This document shows, piece by piece, positions 35,574-45,076 of a DNA stretch of 64,000 bases. This stretch comes from Polaribacter irgensii 23-P (lineage in GTDB: Bacteria > Bacteroidota > Bacteroidia > Flavobacteriales > Flavobacteriaceae): contig NZ_CH724148.1 in NCBI RefSeq assembly GCF_000153225.1, positions 314,640 through 378,639 on the forward strand, in the 5' to 3' direction. The first letter of the stretch is position 1. Every line of letters starts with the position of its first letter. Under the pieces are notes generated by a model that saw only the letters and a program-made list of their open reading frames with translations, made no database searches and was not told where the DNA came from. The translations under genes and the position numbers were made by a program.

Positions 35574-36191
35574 ATGAAAAAAACAACAATCTTACTCTGT
35601 ATTATTGCCATCTTGCAAGCCTGCAACTCGCAACAAAAAAGAGCAATAGTAGGAGCAACTGAATATCAGCAACAATTAAACGCCAGCTATAAAGACGCTT
35701 CTAAAACACCTTTAAAAAAGAAAGACTTAAAGATATTTAAAGGTTTAGACTTCTTCCCTGTAGACTCCTCTTTTATTGTAATTGCCACCTTAGAGAAAAT
35801 AACAAATGCGCCAACTTTTGAAATGGCTACAACCACAGATAGGACTGCCCTTTACAAAGAATATGGATACTTGTCATTTTCTTTAGAAGGAAAAAAACAC
35901 CAATTAACGATCTATCGAAGTCAGGATGATTTAAAAGATGTCGCATTCAAAAATAATCTTTTCCTACCTTTTACAGACGCTACATCGGGAAATGAATCCT
36001 ACGGTGGAGGACGCTATATGGATGTAATGACAACAGATGAAAATTCAAATGGTACCATCACCTTAAATTTCAATAACACCTACAACCCTTACTGCGCTTA
36101 TAACGATAAATATTCATGCCCACTTACGCCAAGAAAAAATCATTTGGATGCAACCATTAAAGCTGGAGTTAAAGTTTTCAAGAAATACTAA
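35574..36191 (+). CDS. DUF1684 lipoprotein
   Basis: A 205-residue lipoprotein (MKKTTILLCIIAILQAC) with a DUF1684 domain. The C-terminal signature YGGGRYMDV, then TLNFNNTYNPYCAYNDKYSCPLTP, is diagnostic and contains three conserved cysteines or aromatic residues that could form a small metal or disulfide site. Function is not known. It lies 1 bp after the plug-motif gene. The 144 bp after it show nothing clear. Confidence 0.88.
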   Translation: MKKTTILLCIIAILQACNSQQKRAIVGATEYQQQLNASYKDASKTPLKKKDLKIFKGLDFFPVDSSFIVIATLEKITNAPTFEMATTTDRTALYKEYGYLSFSLEGKKHQLTIYRSQDDLKDVAFKNNLFLPFTDATSGNESYGGGRYMDVMTTDENSNGTITLNFNNTYNPYCAYNDKYSCPLTPRKNHLDATIKAGVKVFKKY

Positions 36192-36335
36192 TGTTAGTAA
36201 ACTTATACCTATCTATGAAAATCCTTCCAGCTCAAACGTCCCTATATATTAAGAATAGAAAAGGCGTTTCCATTTCTTAAAATATCCAAAATACATCGGA
36301 AGATTTAAATTTATACTCCATTTAGAACATCAAAA

Positions 36336-37037
36336 TTAGGGATGTATAGAAATCTCACTTTTCAGATCCAATTCAATTGCAACTTCCAAAGCTTCTAAAT
36401 GGAATTTACGAACTTTTAGTTTCGTTGCTGCATGTGCTTTCTTGTTTAACTTCGAAAACATTTCTGCCGCTTTAATTGCGCTCATCAACAAGGCATCTTG
36501 AGAGACAATAATATCTAAAAAACCAGCTTCTACCGCCTGTTTAGAATTATAGATTTCCGCATTGTTCACACTCCTATTTAAATACACTTCAGATAAACGT
36601 GCTTTTGCAATTGCAATTCCAGCATTGTGCATGGTCATACCTATCATTACCTCATTCAACCCAATTTTAAAGTCACCCTCCACACCAATTCTATAATCTA
36701 CAGAAAGCAGTAAGAATGCACCTTTTGCAATTGCATGACCAGAACAAGCCAGAATAATAGGCTGCGGAAAAGCCAACATTCTAAGGGATAGACGAGATCC
36801 TTTTGTCACCAGTTCCTTTGCTGAATCTGATGATTTTGCCATGACTTTTAAATCAAATCCTGCAGAAAAAATCCCAGATATACCCGTTAAAATAACGACT
36901 TTATTTTCTTGCTCTGCGACATCTAAACTTGCATTTAAACCTGCAATTACCTCGTGAGAAATCGCATTTGCCTTTCCGTTATTAATGGTAATTATTGCGT
37001 AATTCTCTTCTGCTTTATAACTAACGAATGCATTCAT
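36336..37037 (-). CDS. Enoyl-CoA hydratase/isomerase (crotonase) family protein
   Basis: A 233-residue crotonase-fold protein. ATG 37037 (MNAFVSYKAEEN) gives the usual N-terminus; the frame continues upstream without family similarity. FSAGFDLKVM is the acyl-CoA oxyanion-hole region, and GHAIAKGAFLLLSVDYRIG the second one, in place of the common G-x-AxGGGxxLAxxCD. The catalytic Glu positions of authentic hydratases are not clearly conserved, so the reaction is uncertain. It is a single-gene unit between the DUF1684 and CLC genes. Confidence 0.88.
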   Translation of the reverse strand: MNAFVSYKAEENYAIITINNGKANAISHEVIAGLNASLDVAEQENKVVILTGISGIFSAGFDLKVMAKSSDSAKELVTKGSRLSLRMLAFPQPIILACSGHAIAKGAFLLLSVDYRIGVEGDFKIGLNEVMIGMTMHNAGIAIAKARLSEVYLNRSVNNAEIYNSKQAVEAGFLDIIVSQDALLMSAIKAAEMFSKLNKKAHAATKLKVRKFHLEALEVAIELDLKSEISIHP

Positions 37038-37146
37038 TATCCTGAATTTATAATTCAAAACAAGGTACACTAAAATTTTTAACAGCAAAATGATTGTCTA
37101 AAAAGATACTCCCTTTAGTCCCTCTGTAATTTTATTTTTATTTGTC

Positions 37147-37154
37147 TAGATTTG
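37147..37154 (+). promoter_or_regulatory. -7 promoter element for the CLC gene
   Basis: TAGATTTG, a TAnnTTTG match, 47 bp upstream of ATG 37202. Confidence 0.5.
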
Positions 37155-37201
37155 CACAAAACTAATCTGACATCTCCCACTAGTATGCGTGCTTAAAATA
37201 T

Positions 37202-38503
37202 ATGAATACGATTAAAAAATTCCTTCTTTCATTTCAACAAAGCTTCTCTTTCCTATTTCTTTTAAAGTGGACTATTATTTGTTTGCTCATTGGAGCACTT
37301 GCAGGAAGTGCCTCTGCTGTTTTCTTATGGACTTTAGAATGGGCAACTACCTATAGAGAAAACAATGTCTGGATTATTGCATTGCTGCCAGTTGGTGGTC
37401 TTTTCATCGGGTTGTCGTATCATTATTATGGAGAAAGTGTTGTAAAAGGAAATAATTTACTGCTAGAAGAATATCATACCCCTAAAAAAACAATTCCCTT
37501 CAAAATGGTTCCTTTGGTGTTTTTAGGAACCATTATCACCCACTTATTTGGAGGTTCTGCCGGCCGTGAAGGGACGGCTGTCCAAATTGGAGGTGCCATT
37601 GCAGACCAATTCACTAAAATTTTTAAACTTTCTAATCTTGATCGAAAGATACTGCTGATCGCTGGAATAAGTGCTGGATTCTCTGCTGTTTTTGGAACTC
37701 CTTTAGCCGGAGCTATTTTTGCTCTCGAAGTATTGCTTATTGGTCGCGTAAAGTATGATGCCCTTTTACCCAGTTTTCTGGCTGCCATTTTTGCAAACTA
37801 TTTTTGCACTGTTTGGCAAATTTCTAATCACACACATTATACCATTTCAACGGTTGCAGAACTAACACCAATTTCCGTTTTGTGGTCTTTATTTGCAGGC
37901 ATTATTTTTGGTCTCGTCAGCCTTTTATTTTCAAAGTCTACGCATCTTTGGACAGGATTATTTAAAAAATACATTTCATATCCCCCGCTTCGTCCTGTAA
38001 TTGGTGGAATCTTTTTGGCCATAACTGTATACCTGATGGGAACAACAAAGTACATAGGACTTGGTATCCCCACCATTGTAGATGCCTTTAACATTGATTT
38101 AAATTCGCATGACTTCTTTCTAAAATTAATCCTCACTTCTTTTACTTTGGGCGCTGGATTTAAAGGAGGAGAAGTAACGCCTTTATTCTTTATTGGTGCG
38201 ACCCTTGGAAATGTTCTTATTTGGTTTATCCCGCTGCCAATGCCTTTACTGGCAGGTATGGGTTTTGTAGCAGTATTTGCAGGAGCCACGAATACTCCTA
38301 TTGCTTGCACAATTATGGGAATTGAGCTATTTGGAATTGAATCTGGTGTTTTTATCGCATTGGCCTGTACTACTTCTTACTTGTTCTCTGGGCATTCCGG
38401 AATTTATACTGCACAAGTTATTGGCAGTCCAAAACATGCATTTTTCGCAAATGAGAAAGGGAGTACATTAGAAAATCTAATACCCAAGAAAAACAAAAAA
38501 TAG
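37202..38503 (+). CDS. CLC-type chloride channel/transporter
   Basis: A 433-residue polytopic CLC protein with about ten hydrophobic segments. The gating-glutamate motif appears as GGSAGREGTAVQ (GREGT for the usual GREGP), and the later GAGFKGGEVTPLFFIGATLG corresponds to the second pore motif. The classical GSGIP segment near the N-terminus is not seen. It lacks C-terminal CBS domains. Whether it is a channel or a Cl-/H+ exchanger, or handles fluoride, cannot be decided. Its stop lies 6 bp from the convergent BT_3928-like gene. Confidence 0.9.
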   Translation: MNTIKKFLLSFQQSFSFLFLLKWTIICLLIGALAGSASAVFLWTLEWATTYRENNVWIIALLPVGGLFIGLSYHYYGESVVKGNNLLLEEYHTPKKTIPFKMVPLVFLGTIITHLFGGSAGREGTAVQIGGAIADQFTKIFKLSNLDRKILLIAGISAGFSAVFGTPLAGAIFALEVLLIGRVKYDALLPSFLAAIFANYFCTVWQISNHTHYTISTVAELTPISVLWSLFAGIIFGLVSLLFSKSTHLWTGLFKKYISYPPLRPVIGGIFLAITVYLMGTTKYIGLGIPTIVDAFNIDLNSHDFFLKLILTSFTLGAGFKGGEVTPLFFIGATLGNVLIWFIPLPMPLLAGMGFVAVFAGATNTPIACTIMGIELFGIESGVFIALACTTSYLFSGHSGIYTAQVIGSPKHAFFANEKGSTLENLIPKKNKK

Positions 38504-38509
38504 CGTTAT

Positions 38510-39478
38510 TTAAAAATTTATTTCTTTAACATCTACCCAATTTTTCTTTTGTGTAACCGTTCCTTTATTTAAAATTATTACTCCTGGATTTGCTCTAATC
38601 ATCGTTTTTAAAGCCGTCTCGTCGCAGAATAAAAACTCAAAAGGCAAGTTGTACTTTTCTTTCGCTATAGATAAATCATCTGAAAAAGAGGCAGAAACAC
38701 CATAAACGGTATATCCTTGTTTCATTGCTTTTTCGGAAACTTTTTTAATTTCAGAAAATCCAGCAGCATCTGCCTTCTTCAGATTATAGATAATGACCAA
38801 CAGTACCTTTTCCTTTTCTAGAAGTATGGGCGCCAAGTCTTCTTGCATGTCTTCCAACATAAAATCATGCACTGGCGGAATCGAACCATCTTTAGGATAT
38901 TTCATTCCCTCCTGTAGATTATTGCCAATAGCATATGCTCTAAAATCAATAAGAGGTAAATGCGTAAGTACATGTTGAACAATAAACAAAAAAGTCGCTA
39001 ATGACAAAAACGTAATTAGTTTTGGAATTTGACCTTTGAAAATAGGTTTTATAAATTTGATGTTTACCAGAAGAATAATTATGAATCCAATTAAAATGAC
39101 ATTCTTATAAAAGGTTTCCCAGGGTGTTAATTTAATAGCATCTCCAAAACAACCGCAGTCTGTAACCTTGTTATAAAAAGCAGAGTACCACGTTAAAAAC
39201 AAAAAAATCAAACTTAAAACCAACAAACTCCAAACTGTAAGCTTTGACTTGTAACCGATTAAGATCATCACTCCTAATAAAATTTCTGCAACAATTAAAA
39301 CAATCGCAAAAAGCAAAGCAAACGGAATTAAAAACTCCATATTTAAGACAGATTCCGAGAAATACTCTTGAAACTTATATTGAGAGCCAATGGGATCTAC
39401 CAATTTTACAAATCCTGAGAATATAAATAAAGCGCCTACTAGAATTCTTGAAAACTGGACCATGCCTTTTTGAATCAT
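38510..39478 (-). CDS. BT_3928-like membrane protein: DoxX/MauE-like plus thioredoxin-like domain
   Basis: A 322-residue protein. The first ~175 residues contain four to five transmembrane helices of the DoxX/MauE type (SRILVGALFIFSGFVKLVDPIG at the start, TDCGCFGDAIKLTPWETFYKN between helices). After a fifth hydrophobic segment near 150-165, the rest is a soluble thioredoxin-like domain lacking the CxxC active site. The CGCFGD motif is typical of these putative quinone/redox-linked proteins. It lies about 58 bp downstream of the DUF1599 gene on the same strand. Function is unproven. Confidence 0.85.
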   Translation of the reverse strand: MIQKGMVQFSRILVGALFIFSGFVKLVDPIGSQYKFQEYFSESVLNMEFLIPFALLFAIVLIVAEILLGVMILIGYKSKLTVWSLLVLSLIFLFLTWYSAFYNKVTDCGCFGDAIKLTPWETFYKNVILIGFIIILLVNIKFIKPIFKGQIPKLITFLSLATFLFIVQHVLTHLPLIDFRAYAIGNNLQEGMKYPKDGSIPPVHDFMLEDMQEDLAPILLEKEKVLLVIIYNLKKADAAGFSEIKKVSEKAMKQGYTVYGVSASFSDDLSIAKEKYNLPFEFLFCDETALKTMIRANPGVIILNKGTVTQKKNWVDVKEINF

Positions 39479-39536
39479 AATTTACTTCTTTTGTTGCGAA
39501 TAAAATGGCTCTACCCTTCGCACTATTGCATTCCTT

Positions 39537-40091
39537 TTAACTTTTTACCTGTGCTTCTGCTTCTAAGAGAATCATGGCAAATACGGCATAGTTAATCATG
39601 TCTTGATAATTAGCATCAATACCTTCAGATACCAGTGTCTTCCCCTTATTATCCTCAATAGATTTCACTCTTAATAATTTCTGGAGGATAAGATCCGTTA
39701 AACTAGAAACACGCATTTCTCTCCAGACTTCCCCATAGTCGTGATTTTTATCCATCATCAACTGCTTTGTCACTTTGCGAAGTGCATCGTACAAGATGGT
39801 TGCCTCGGCTGTATTTAAATCTGGTGTTGCTACAATTCCTTTTTCCAATTGAATTAAAGCCATTATTGAATAATTAATAATTCCGATAAACTCAGACTTT
39901 TCGTCCTCATCTACTTTGCGCACCTCATTTTCTTGCAATTGCCGAATCCTTTGTGCTTTGATAAAAATTTGATCTGTTAAGGAGGGTAAACGTAAAATTC
40001 TCCATGCCGACCCATAATCAGACATTTTTTTTATAAACAAACTTCTACATTCGTTCATGACAGCGTCATATTGTTTTGAGGTATCTTGCAT
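39537..40091 (-). CDS. DUF1599 domain protein with tandem repeat
   Basis: A 184-residue cytosolic protein made of two similar halves. KMSDYGSAWRILRLPSLTDQI in the first half matches KNHDYGEVWREMRVSSLTDLI in the second, and both are followed by K...R...I/Q segments and a hydrophobic INYSIMALIQLE / INYAVFAMILLE helix. This is the DUF1599 (nucleotide-modification-associated) domain, duplicated. Function is unknown. It is divergent from the LOG gene. Confidence 0.88.
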   Translation of the reverse strand: MQDTSKQYDAVMNECRSLFIKKMSDYGSAWRILRLPSLTDQIFIKAQRIRQLQENEVRKVDEDEKSEFIGIINYSIMALIQLEKGIVATPDLNTAEATILYDALRKVTKQLMMDKNHDYGEVWREMRVSSLTDLILQKLLRVKSIEDNKGKTLVSEGIDANYQDMINYAVFAMILLEAEAQVKS

Positions 40092-40116
40092 TTTATCCTG
40101 TTAAAAAGTATTTTAC

Positions 40117-40124
40117 CAAAAATA
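40117..40124 (-). promoter_or_regulatory. -7 promoter element for the DUF1599 gene
   Basis: The minus strand reads TATTTTTG (TAnnTTTG), 25 bp upstream of the ATG at 40091. Confidence 0.5.
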
Positions 40125-40147
40125 CTAAATCCTGTATCCTTTTCTTT

Positions 40148-40155
40148 TATTTTTG
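40148..40155 (+). promoter_or_regulatory. -7 promoter element for the LOG gene
   Basis: TATTTTTG, 25 bp upstream of the TTG at 40181. It lies inside the upstream extension of the open frame and so supports the TTG start. Confidence 0.55.
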
Positions 40156-40180
40156 CAAAAGAATTTTAAAACCTATTATA

Positions 40181-40762
40181 TTGAAAAAAATCGTTGTTTT
40201 TTGTGGAGCTAGTTTAGGCTTTAACCCGGTCTATAAAGAGGCTGCAGCAACCCTAGGAACGTACTTTGTAAACCATGGAATTGGTTTGGTTTATGGTGGT
40301 GCAAAAATAGGAATGATGGGCATTATTGCCGACACTATTCTAGAAAAACGAGGAGAAGTTATCGGTGTAATTCCAATCTTATTAGAAAAGGAAGAGGTGC
40401 TCCATCCCGGTGTAGAAGAAATGATTATTTGTAAAAAAATGAGTGATCGAAAAGTAATAATGAGCAAGTTAGTCGATGGTTATATTGCGCTCCCTGGAGG
40501 TTTCGGTACTTTTGACGAACTCTTTGAAGTGCTCACATTAGGACAATTACAGATTGAAAACAAACCAATTGGACTTCTAAATATTAATGGCTTTTTTGAC
40601 GCACTACTGGTACAATTAGATAAAATGGTCACAGAGGGCTATTTAAAAAAAGAAAACAAGGACTTGTTAATTGTTGCTACTTCGGTAGCCGAATTAATGT
40701 TAAAAATGAACGATTACAAAGCTCCGAAAACTGGTCATGTAATTCATAAAGTAGTACTATAA
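40181..40762 (+). CDS. LOG family protein (cytokinin riboside 5'-monophosphate phosphoribohydrolase-like, TIGR00730)
   Basis: A 193-residue Rossmann-like protein of the LOG family, which hydrolyses nucleoside 5'-monophosphates to base and ribose 5-phosphate. TTG at 40181 gives the normal N-terminus (KKIVVFCGASLGFNP) and lies just after a promoter element; the frame upstream to 40076 has no similarity. The signature PGGFGTFDELFEVLT and VYGGAKIGMMGIIA, MSDRKVIMS motifs are clear. It is separated from folP by 1 bp. Confidence 0.93.
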   Translation: MKKIVVFCGASLGFNPVYKEAAATLGTYFVNHGIGLVYGGAKIGMMGIIADTILEKRGEVIGVIPILLEKEEVLHPGVEEMIICKKMSDRKVIMSKLVDGYIALPGGFGTFDELFEVLTLGQLQIENKPIGLLNINGFFDALLVQLDKMVTEGYLKKENKDLLIVATSVAELMLKMNDYKAPKTGHVIHKVVL

Positions 40763-40763
40763 A

Positions 40764-41585
40764 ATGACACTAAATTGCAAGGGTACTTTAATCGACTTGA
40801 CGACACCAAAAGTAATGGGTGTTTTAAACATTACTCCAGATTCTTTTTTTGATGGGGGAAAATATAAAAACGAAGTTGACATTTTACGGCAGGTTGAAAA
40901 AATGCTCTTTGATGGCGCAGCCTTTATAGATGTTGGTGCCTATTCTTCGAAACCTGGTGCACTCCATGTTTCGGAAGAAGAGGAACTTAAAAGAATAGTA
41001 CCCGTTATCAATCTCTTAATACAAAACTTTCCCGAGATCATTATTTCGACAGATACCTTTAGAAGTAAAGTCGCCCTAGAAACAGTGGGGAATGGAGCAG
41101 CAATTATAAATGATATTTCTGGAGGAAATCTAGACGCAGAGATGTTTACTACGGTTGCCCAATTAAAAGTTCCTTATATTTTAATGCACATGTTAGGCAC
41201 CCCTCAAAACATGCAAAAAAACCCAGTATATAAAGATGTGATTGCAGAAATTATTTCGTTTTTTGCAGCGAAAATAAACCAGCTGCATCAATTAAATTTA
41301 AGTGATATTGTCATTGATATGGGTTTTGGATTTGGAAAAACAAATGCTCACAATTTTGAAATATTGAAAAACTTATCACTTTTCAAAAGTTTAGAGGCAC
41401 CCATATTAGCGGGTCTTTCTAGAAAATCTATGCTCTATAAAACCTTGGATATCTCTGCTCAGGAAGCTTTGAATGCAACTACCTCGGCAAACACGATTGC
41501 GTTGCTAAATGGTGCAAACATATTGCGTGTGCATGATGTAAAAGAAGCTGTGGAAGCCGTCAAGATTGTAGCTCAAATTAAGTAA
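40764..41585 (+). CDS. folP: Dihydropteroate synthase
   Basis: A 273-residue TIM-barrel enzyme that joins p-aminobenzoate to 6-hydroxymethyl-7,8-dihydropterin diphosphate in folate synthesis and is the target of sulfonamides. GVLNITPDSFFDGGK, the phosphate loop DVGAYSSKPGA (Bacteroidota variant of DIGGESTRPG), NDISGGN, DMGFGFGKT, AGLSRKSM and the terminal LRVHDVKEA are all in place. It lies 1 bp after the LOG gene and 40 bp before cdaA, forming a likely operon. Confidence 0.96.
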   Translation: MTLNCKGTLIDLTTPKVMGVLNITPDSFFDGGKYKNEVDILRQVEKMLFDGAAFIDVGAYSSKPGALHVSEEEELKRIVPVINLLIQNFPEIIISTDTFRSKVALETVGNGAAIINDISGGNLDAEMFTTVAQLKVPYILMHMLGTPQNMQKNPVYKDVIAEIISFFAAKINQLHQLNLSDIVIDMGFGFGKTNAHNFEILKNLSLFKSLEAPILAGLSRKSMLYKTLDISAQEALNATTSANTIALLNGANILRVHDVKEAVEAVKIVAQIK

Positions 41586-41625
41586 ATTATTTATTAGTAT
41601 TTTAGCCTAAATTCTTATCCTTCCT

Positions 41626-42402
41626 ATGTTCGATTTTATTGAATTTTCTTTGCTTGATGTTTTAGATATCTTACTAGTAGCCACACTGCTGTACTATATC
41701 TATAAATTACTAAAAGGCACTGTTGCCATAAATATTGTGTTGGGAATTGCTATTGTTTTTGTTATTTGGAAAATAACAGAAGCACTAAAAATGAAAATGC
41801 TCAGTGGCATTCTTGGAACCCTTTTAGGAGGTGGTGTGGTTGCATTGATTATTGTATTTCAGCAGGAAATACGAAAATTTTTATTAATGGTAGGCACAAC
41901 AAACTTTACGAACAAAAGAAATTTCTTAAAACAACTAAAATTTTTACATACAGAAATAGGGTCAGAAATTGATACTGAAATCATTTTAAAAGCCTGTAAA
42001 AAAATGTCTAAAACAAAAACAGGCGTTTTGATTGTTATCGAAAGAACCAATAGTTTAGATTTTTTAATAAATACAGGAGACAAAATGAATGCCTTAGTCA
42101 ATGAGGCATTATTGCAAAGTGTTTTTTACAAAAACAGTCCACTTCATGATGGTGCTTTAATTATTAGAGACAACTACATTGTTGCCACAAGAGTCGTGCT
42201 TCCCATTTCTGATAGCTTAAAAATTCCTTCAAGATTTGGTTTAAGGCATAGAGCGGCAATTGGTGTTTCTGAAAAAACAGATGCTGTTTGCTTGCTCGTC
42301 TCTGAGGAAACTGGAGAAATCTCATACATAAAAGATGGCGAGTTTGAATTGTATAACGATTTGCCTGAGCTCAATGAAAAGCTGCGAAAAGACTTAATGT
42401 AA
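41626..42402 (+). CDS. cdaA: Diadenylate cyclase CdaA
   Basis: A 258-residue membrane enzyme that makes cyclic di-AMP from two ATP. Three N-terminal transmembrane helices (first ~75 residues) are followed by the DAC domain, with the catalytic DGA at 175-177 and RHR at 207-209. In Firmicutes cdaA is followed by cdaR (ybbR); here the next gene is a convergent ABC transporter, so the regulator, if any, is elsewhere. The linkage with folP is typical for Bacteroidota. Confidence 0.95.
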   Translation: MFDFIEFSLLDVLDILLVATLLYYIYKLLKGTVAINIVLGIAIVFVIWKITEALKMKMLSGILGTLLGGGVVALIIVFQQEIRKFLLMVGTTNFTNKRNFLKQLKFLHTEIGSEIDTEIILKACKKMSKTKTGVLIVIERTNSLDFLINTGDKMNALVNEALLQSVFYKNSPLHDGALIIRDNYIVATRVVLPISDSLKIPSRFGLRHRAAIGVSEKTDAVCLLVSEETGEISYIKDGEFELYNDLPELNEKLRKDLM

Positions 42403-42483
42403 ACCGAAAAACATGGCTTAATGAACCTTTTTAATCATCACTCTGCGCAGTACAAAAATGAACCTCCAATTCCTGCGTTTCTT

Positions 42484-44250
42484 TTAAGAAGCCGCTTCTA
42501 AACTAAACTGCTTGTCATACAAATTTTTGTAATATCCATTTTCTTTTTCCAACAAAGAGGAATGTGTTCCTTCCTCAACAATTAAGCCCTTATCCATTAC
42601 AATAATTTTATCCGCACTTTTAATTGTTGCTAAGCGATGTGCAATTACAATTGAAGTTCTATGTTTTGTAATAGTCTCTGTAGCGTACTGAATCATTTTC
42701 TCTGCAAAGGCATCTACAGAAGAAGTAGCTTCATCTAAAATCAGAATACTCGGTTTGCTTAAATAAGCTCTTAAAAAAGCAATCAGTTGACGTTGTCCAG
42801 AAGAAAGCATTGCCCCTCGTTCCTTTACATTGTAGTCATAGCCTCCTGGAAGCGTCATAATAAAATCATGAATTCCTATTTGCTTTGCAGCCACCTCCAC
42901 CTCTTCTTTAGAAATAGTAGGGTTCTTTAATGTGATATTATTTAAAATAGAATCTGAAAATAAAAAAACATCTTGCAACACAACAGCCACTTGATTTCGT
43001 AAACTTTCTAATTTATATTCTTCAATAGGAATGCCATCAACACATATACTCCCACTGTCAATTTCATAAAAACGATTAATTAAGTTGATAATTGTAGACT
43101 TTCCTGCTCCTGTAGCTCCAACAATAGCGATTGTTTGGCCTTTTAAAACCTCTAAATTAATTCCTTTTAATACCTCTTCCCCGTCAACATAGCTAAATCG
43201 CACTTCTTTAAAACTAATATTGCCAGCTAAATTGTCTGCTACAATGGTTCCATTTTTAGAAATTGCACTTTGTGTATCAATAATTTTAAAGACTCTTTCG
43301 CCAGAAACAATTCCCATTTGTAGCTGATTAAATTTATCTGCAATCTGACGCAAAGGTCTAAATAACATTTGTGCCATTTGCACAAAAGCCATCACGGTTC
43401 CTGGCCCTGGAACTGCACCTCCAATGACTTGCTTACTGCCAAACCAAACGACCAAACCGATACCTACCGATGATAAAATTTCTGCAATTGGGAAGAAAAT
43501 GGAAAAATACCAAATGGTCTTTATATATGCTTCTTTGTGTTTGTTATTTATGTCTTTAAAATTATCATCTTCAATTTTCTCTCTGTTGAAGAGCTGGACT
43601 ATTTTCATTCCAGTAACGCGCTCCTGCACAAATCCATTTAAATTAGCAACCTGATTTCTAACTTCTTGAAAGGTAGTCTTTATGGCTTTTTGAAAAACTT
43701 TTGTAGCATATAGCAATACTGGTAACACTGCAATTGCAATAAATGCTAACTTCCAGTTGATGACAAACATCACCGCAATCACTGCAAACATTTGCAAAAC
43801 ATCACTCACAATTGTAAAGACACCACTGCTAAAGAATGCTGCAATTGTTTCGATATCAGAAACCACTCTTGTCACCAAACGCCCAACTGAGTTTTTATCA
43901 AAATAAGACATTCTAAACTGCAAAATATGTCTAAATATTTTTGCCCTTATATCTCTAATAATGTGTTGTCCAACCCAGTTTGCATAATAGATAAAGGTAA
44001 ACCTTAAGAGTACCTCTAAAATCAAAACACCTAGCATTAGCAGCACACTATTTAGCAACCCCTCAGAATCTTTGTTAGCGATATATAGGTCTACTGTATC
44101 TTTTAAAATAATAGGCGTCAGAAGTGCTACACCCGACAAAATAATGGTAGCACATACCGCAATTATAAAATTACGCTTGTAGTTCTTCGCAAAACTCATG
44201 AGTCTTAAAAAAATCTCTAAATCAAAAGCATTTCCTGTTTTATTTGCCAA
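42484..44250 (-). CDS. ABC transporter, fused permease/ATP-binding (MsbA/LmrA-like exporter)
   Basis: A 588-residue half-transporter with six transmembrane helices followed by a nucleotide-binding domain. Walker A GATGAGKST (Lys384), signature LSSGQRQL, Walker B ILILDEATSSVD and an AHRLATI switch His are visible. It should dimerise and export lipids or hydrophobic compounds. The start is TTG at 44248-44250, 3 bp after the truA stop. Closest in type to lipid A/multidrug exporters, but not assignable. Confidence 0.94.
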   Translation of the reverse strand: MANKTGNAFDLEIFLRLMSFAKNYKRNFIIAVCATIILSGVALLTPIILKDTVDLYIANKDSEGLLNSVLLMLGVLILEVLLRFTFIYYANWVGQHIIRDIRAKIFRHILQFRMSYFDKNSVGRLVTRVVSDIETIAAFFSSGVFTIVSDVLQMFAVIAVMFVINWKLAFIAIAVLPVLLYATKVFQKAIKTTFQEVRNQVANLNGFVQERVTGMKIVQLFNREKIEDDNFKDINNKHKEAYIKTIWYFSIFFPIAEILSSVGIGLVVWFGSKQVIGGAVPGPGTVMAFVQMAQMLFRPLRQIADKFNQLQMGIVSGERVFKIIDTQSAISKNGTIVADNLAGNISFKEVRFSYVDGEEVLKGINLEVLKGQTIAIVGATGAGKSTIINLINRFYEIDSGSICVDGIPIEEYKLESLRNQVAVVLQDVFLFSDSILNNITLKNPTISKEEVEVAAKQIGIHDFIMTLPGGYDYNVKERGAMLSSGQRQLIAFLRAYLSKPSILILDEATSSVDAFAEKMIQYATETITKHRTSIVIAHRLATIKSADKIIVMDKGLIVEEGTHSSLLEKENGYYKNLYDKQFSLEAAS

Positions 44251-44253
44251 AAT

Positions 44254-44979
44254 TTAATATTTTATTTGTGTTAAAAACAGGCCCTTTGCCGGAACAGACA
44301 ATCCTGCATTGCTTCTATTTTTACTTTCTATAATTTGACGAAATTCCGCTATAGATATTTTCCCCAAGCCAACATCAACCAAAGTTCCAACAATAGCCCT
44401 TACCATATTTCTCAAAAACCGATTCGCTGAAATATGAAATATTAATAAATTACCCTCCTGCCTCCAAAAAGCTGCGGTCACGTTGCAATTAAAAGTATGT
44501 ACTTCTGTCTTCACCTTTGAAAATGTTTGAAAATTTTCGTATTCTAATAATAGAATTGCAGCCGCATTCATTTTAGAGAGATCTGGCTTTTGAGAGTGAA
44601 TCTGCCAAGAGAAATCTAATAAAAATGGATTACGTCCCAACCATATTCGATACTCATAACTCCTACTTTTTGCATCAAATCGTGCATGCTTATCTTCCAA
44701 CACTTCAAGTACCTTATCCACTGAAATGTCATTCGGTAAAATTGAATTCAGTTTGTGTACAAAATTATTTTCAATGAGAATTTCCGTATTAAAATGAGCA
44801 AACATTTGCACGGCATGAACACCAGTATCTGTTCTTCCCGCACCTACAACCTCTACTTTACTTTGCAAAACAGTACTGATTGCATTATTTAATTTTTCCT
44901 GTACAGAGACCATATCTGGTTGAATTTGCCAACCGTGATATTTTGTCCCGTTGTAAGAAAGTTCTATAAAATATCTCAA
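44254..44979 (-). CDS. truA: tRNA pseudouridine(38-40) synthase TruA
   Basis: A 241-residue enzyme that converts U38, U39 and U40 in the anticodon arm to pseudouridine. The catalytic Asp is in GAGRTDTGVHA, and the RSYEYRIW and RFLRNMVRAIVGTLVDVG motifs follow. The start is TTG at 44977-44979, giving the usual MRYFIELSYNGTKYHGW. It is divergent from the phosphoesterase gene and probably co-transcribed with the ABC transporter. Confidence 0.96.
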   Translation of the reverse strand: MRYFIELSYNGTKYHGWQIQPDMVSVQEKLNNAISTVLQSKVEVVGAGRTDTGVHAVQMFAHFNTEILIENNFVHKLNSILPNDISVDKVLEVLEDKHARFDAKSRSYEYRIWLGRNPFLLDFSWQIHSQKPDLSKMNAAAILLLEYENFQTFSKVKTEVHTFNCNVTAAFWRQEGNLLIFHISANRFLRNMVRAIVGTLVDVGLGKISIAEFRQIIESKNRSNAGLSVPAKGLFLTQIKY

Positions 44980-45030
44980 TTAAAATTATTTTTGTAGCTG
45001 GTAAAATTACGGAATTTATTTTGTTATTAG

Positions 45031-45038
45031 TATTTTTG
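45031..45038 (+). promoter_or_regulatory. -7 promoter element for the YfcE-like gene
   Basis: TATTTTTG (TAnnTTTG), 38 bp upstream of ATG 45077. A second TATTTTTG occurs at 44987-44994. Confidence 0.45.
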
Positions 45039-45076
45039 ATTCTTGAAGAGTCGTTAATTTTTCCTACCACCTCCCA

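Noticed and set aside
40076-40180. Extended LOG protein with a hydrophobic N-terminus
   Set aside because: A promoter element lies within this stretch, and the family starts at KKIVVFCGAS.
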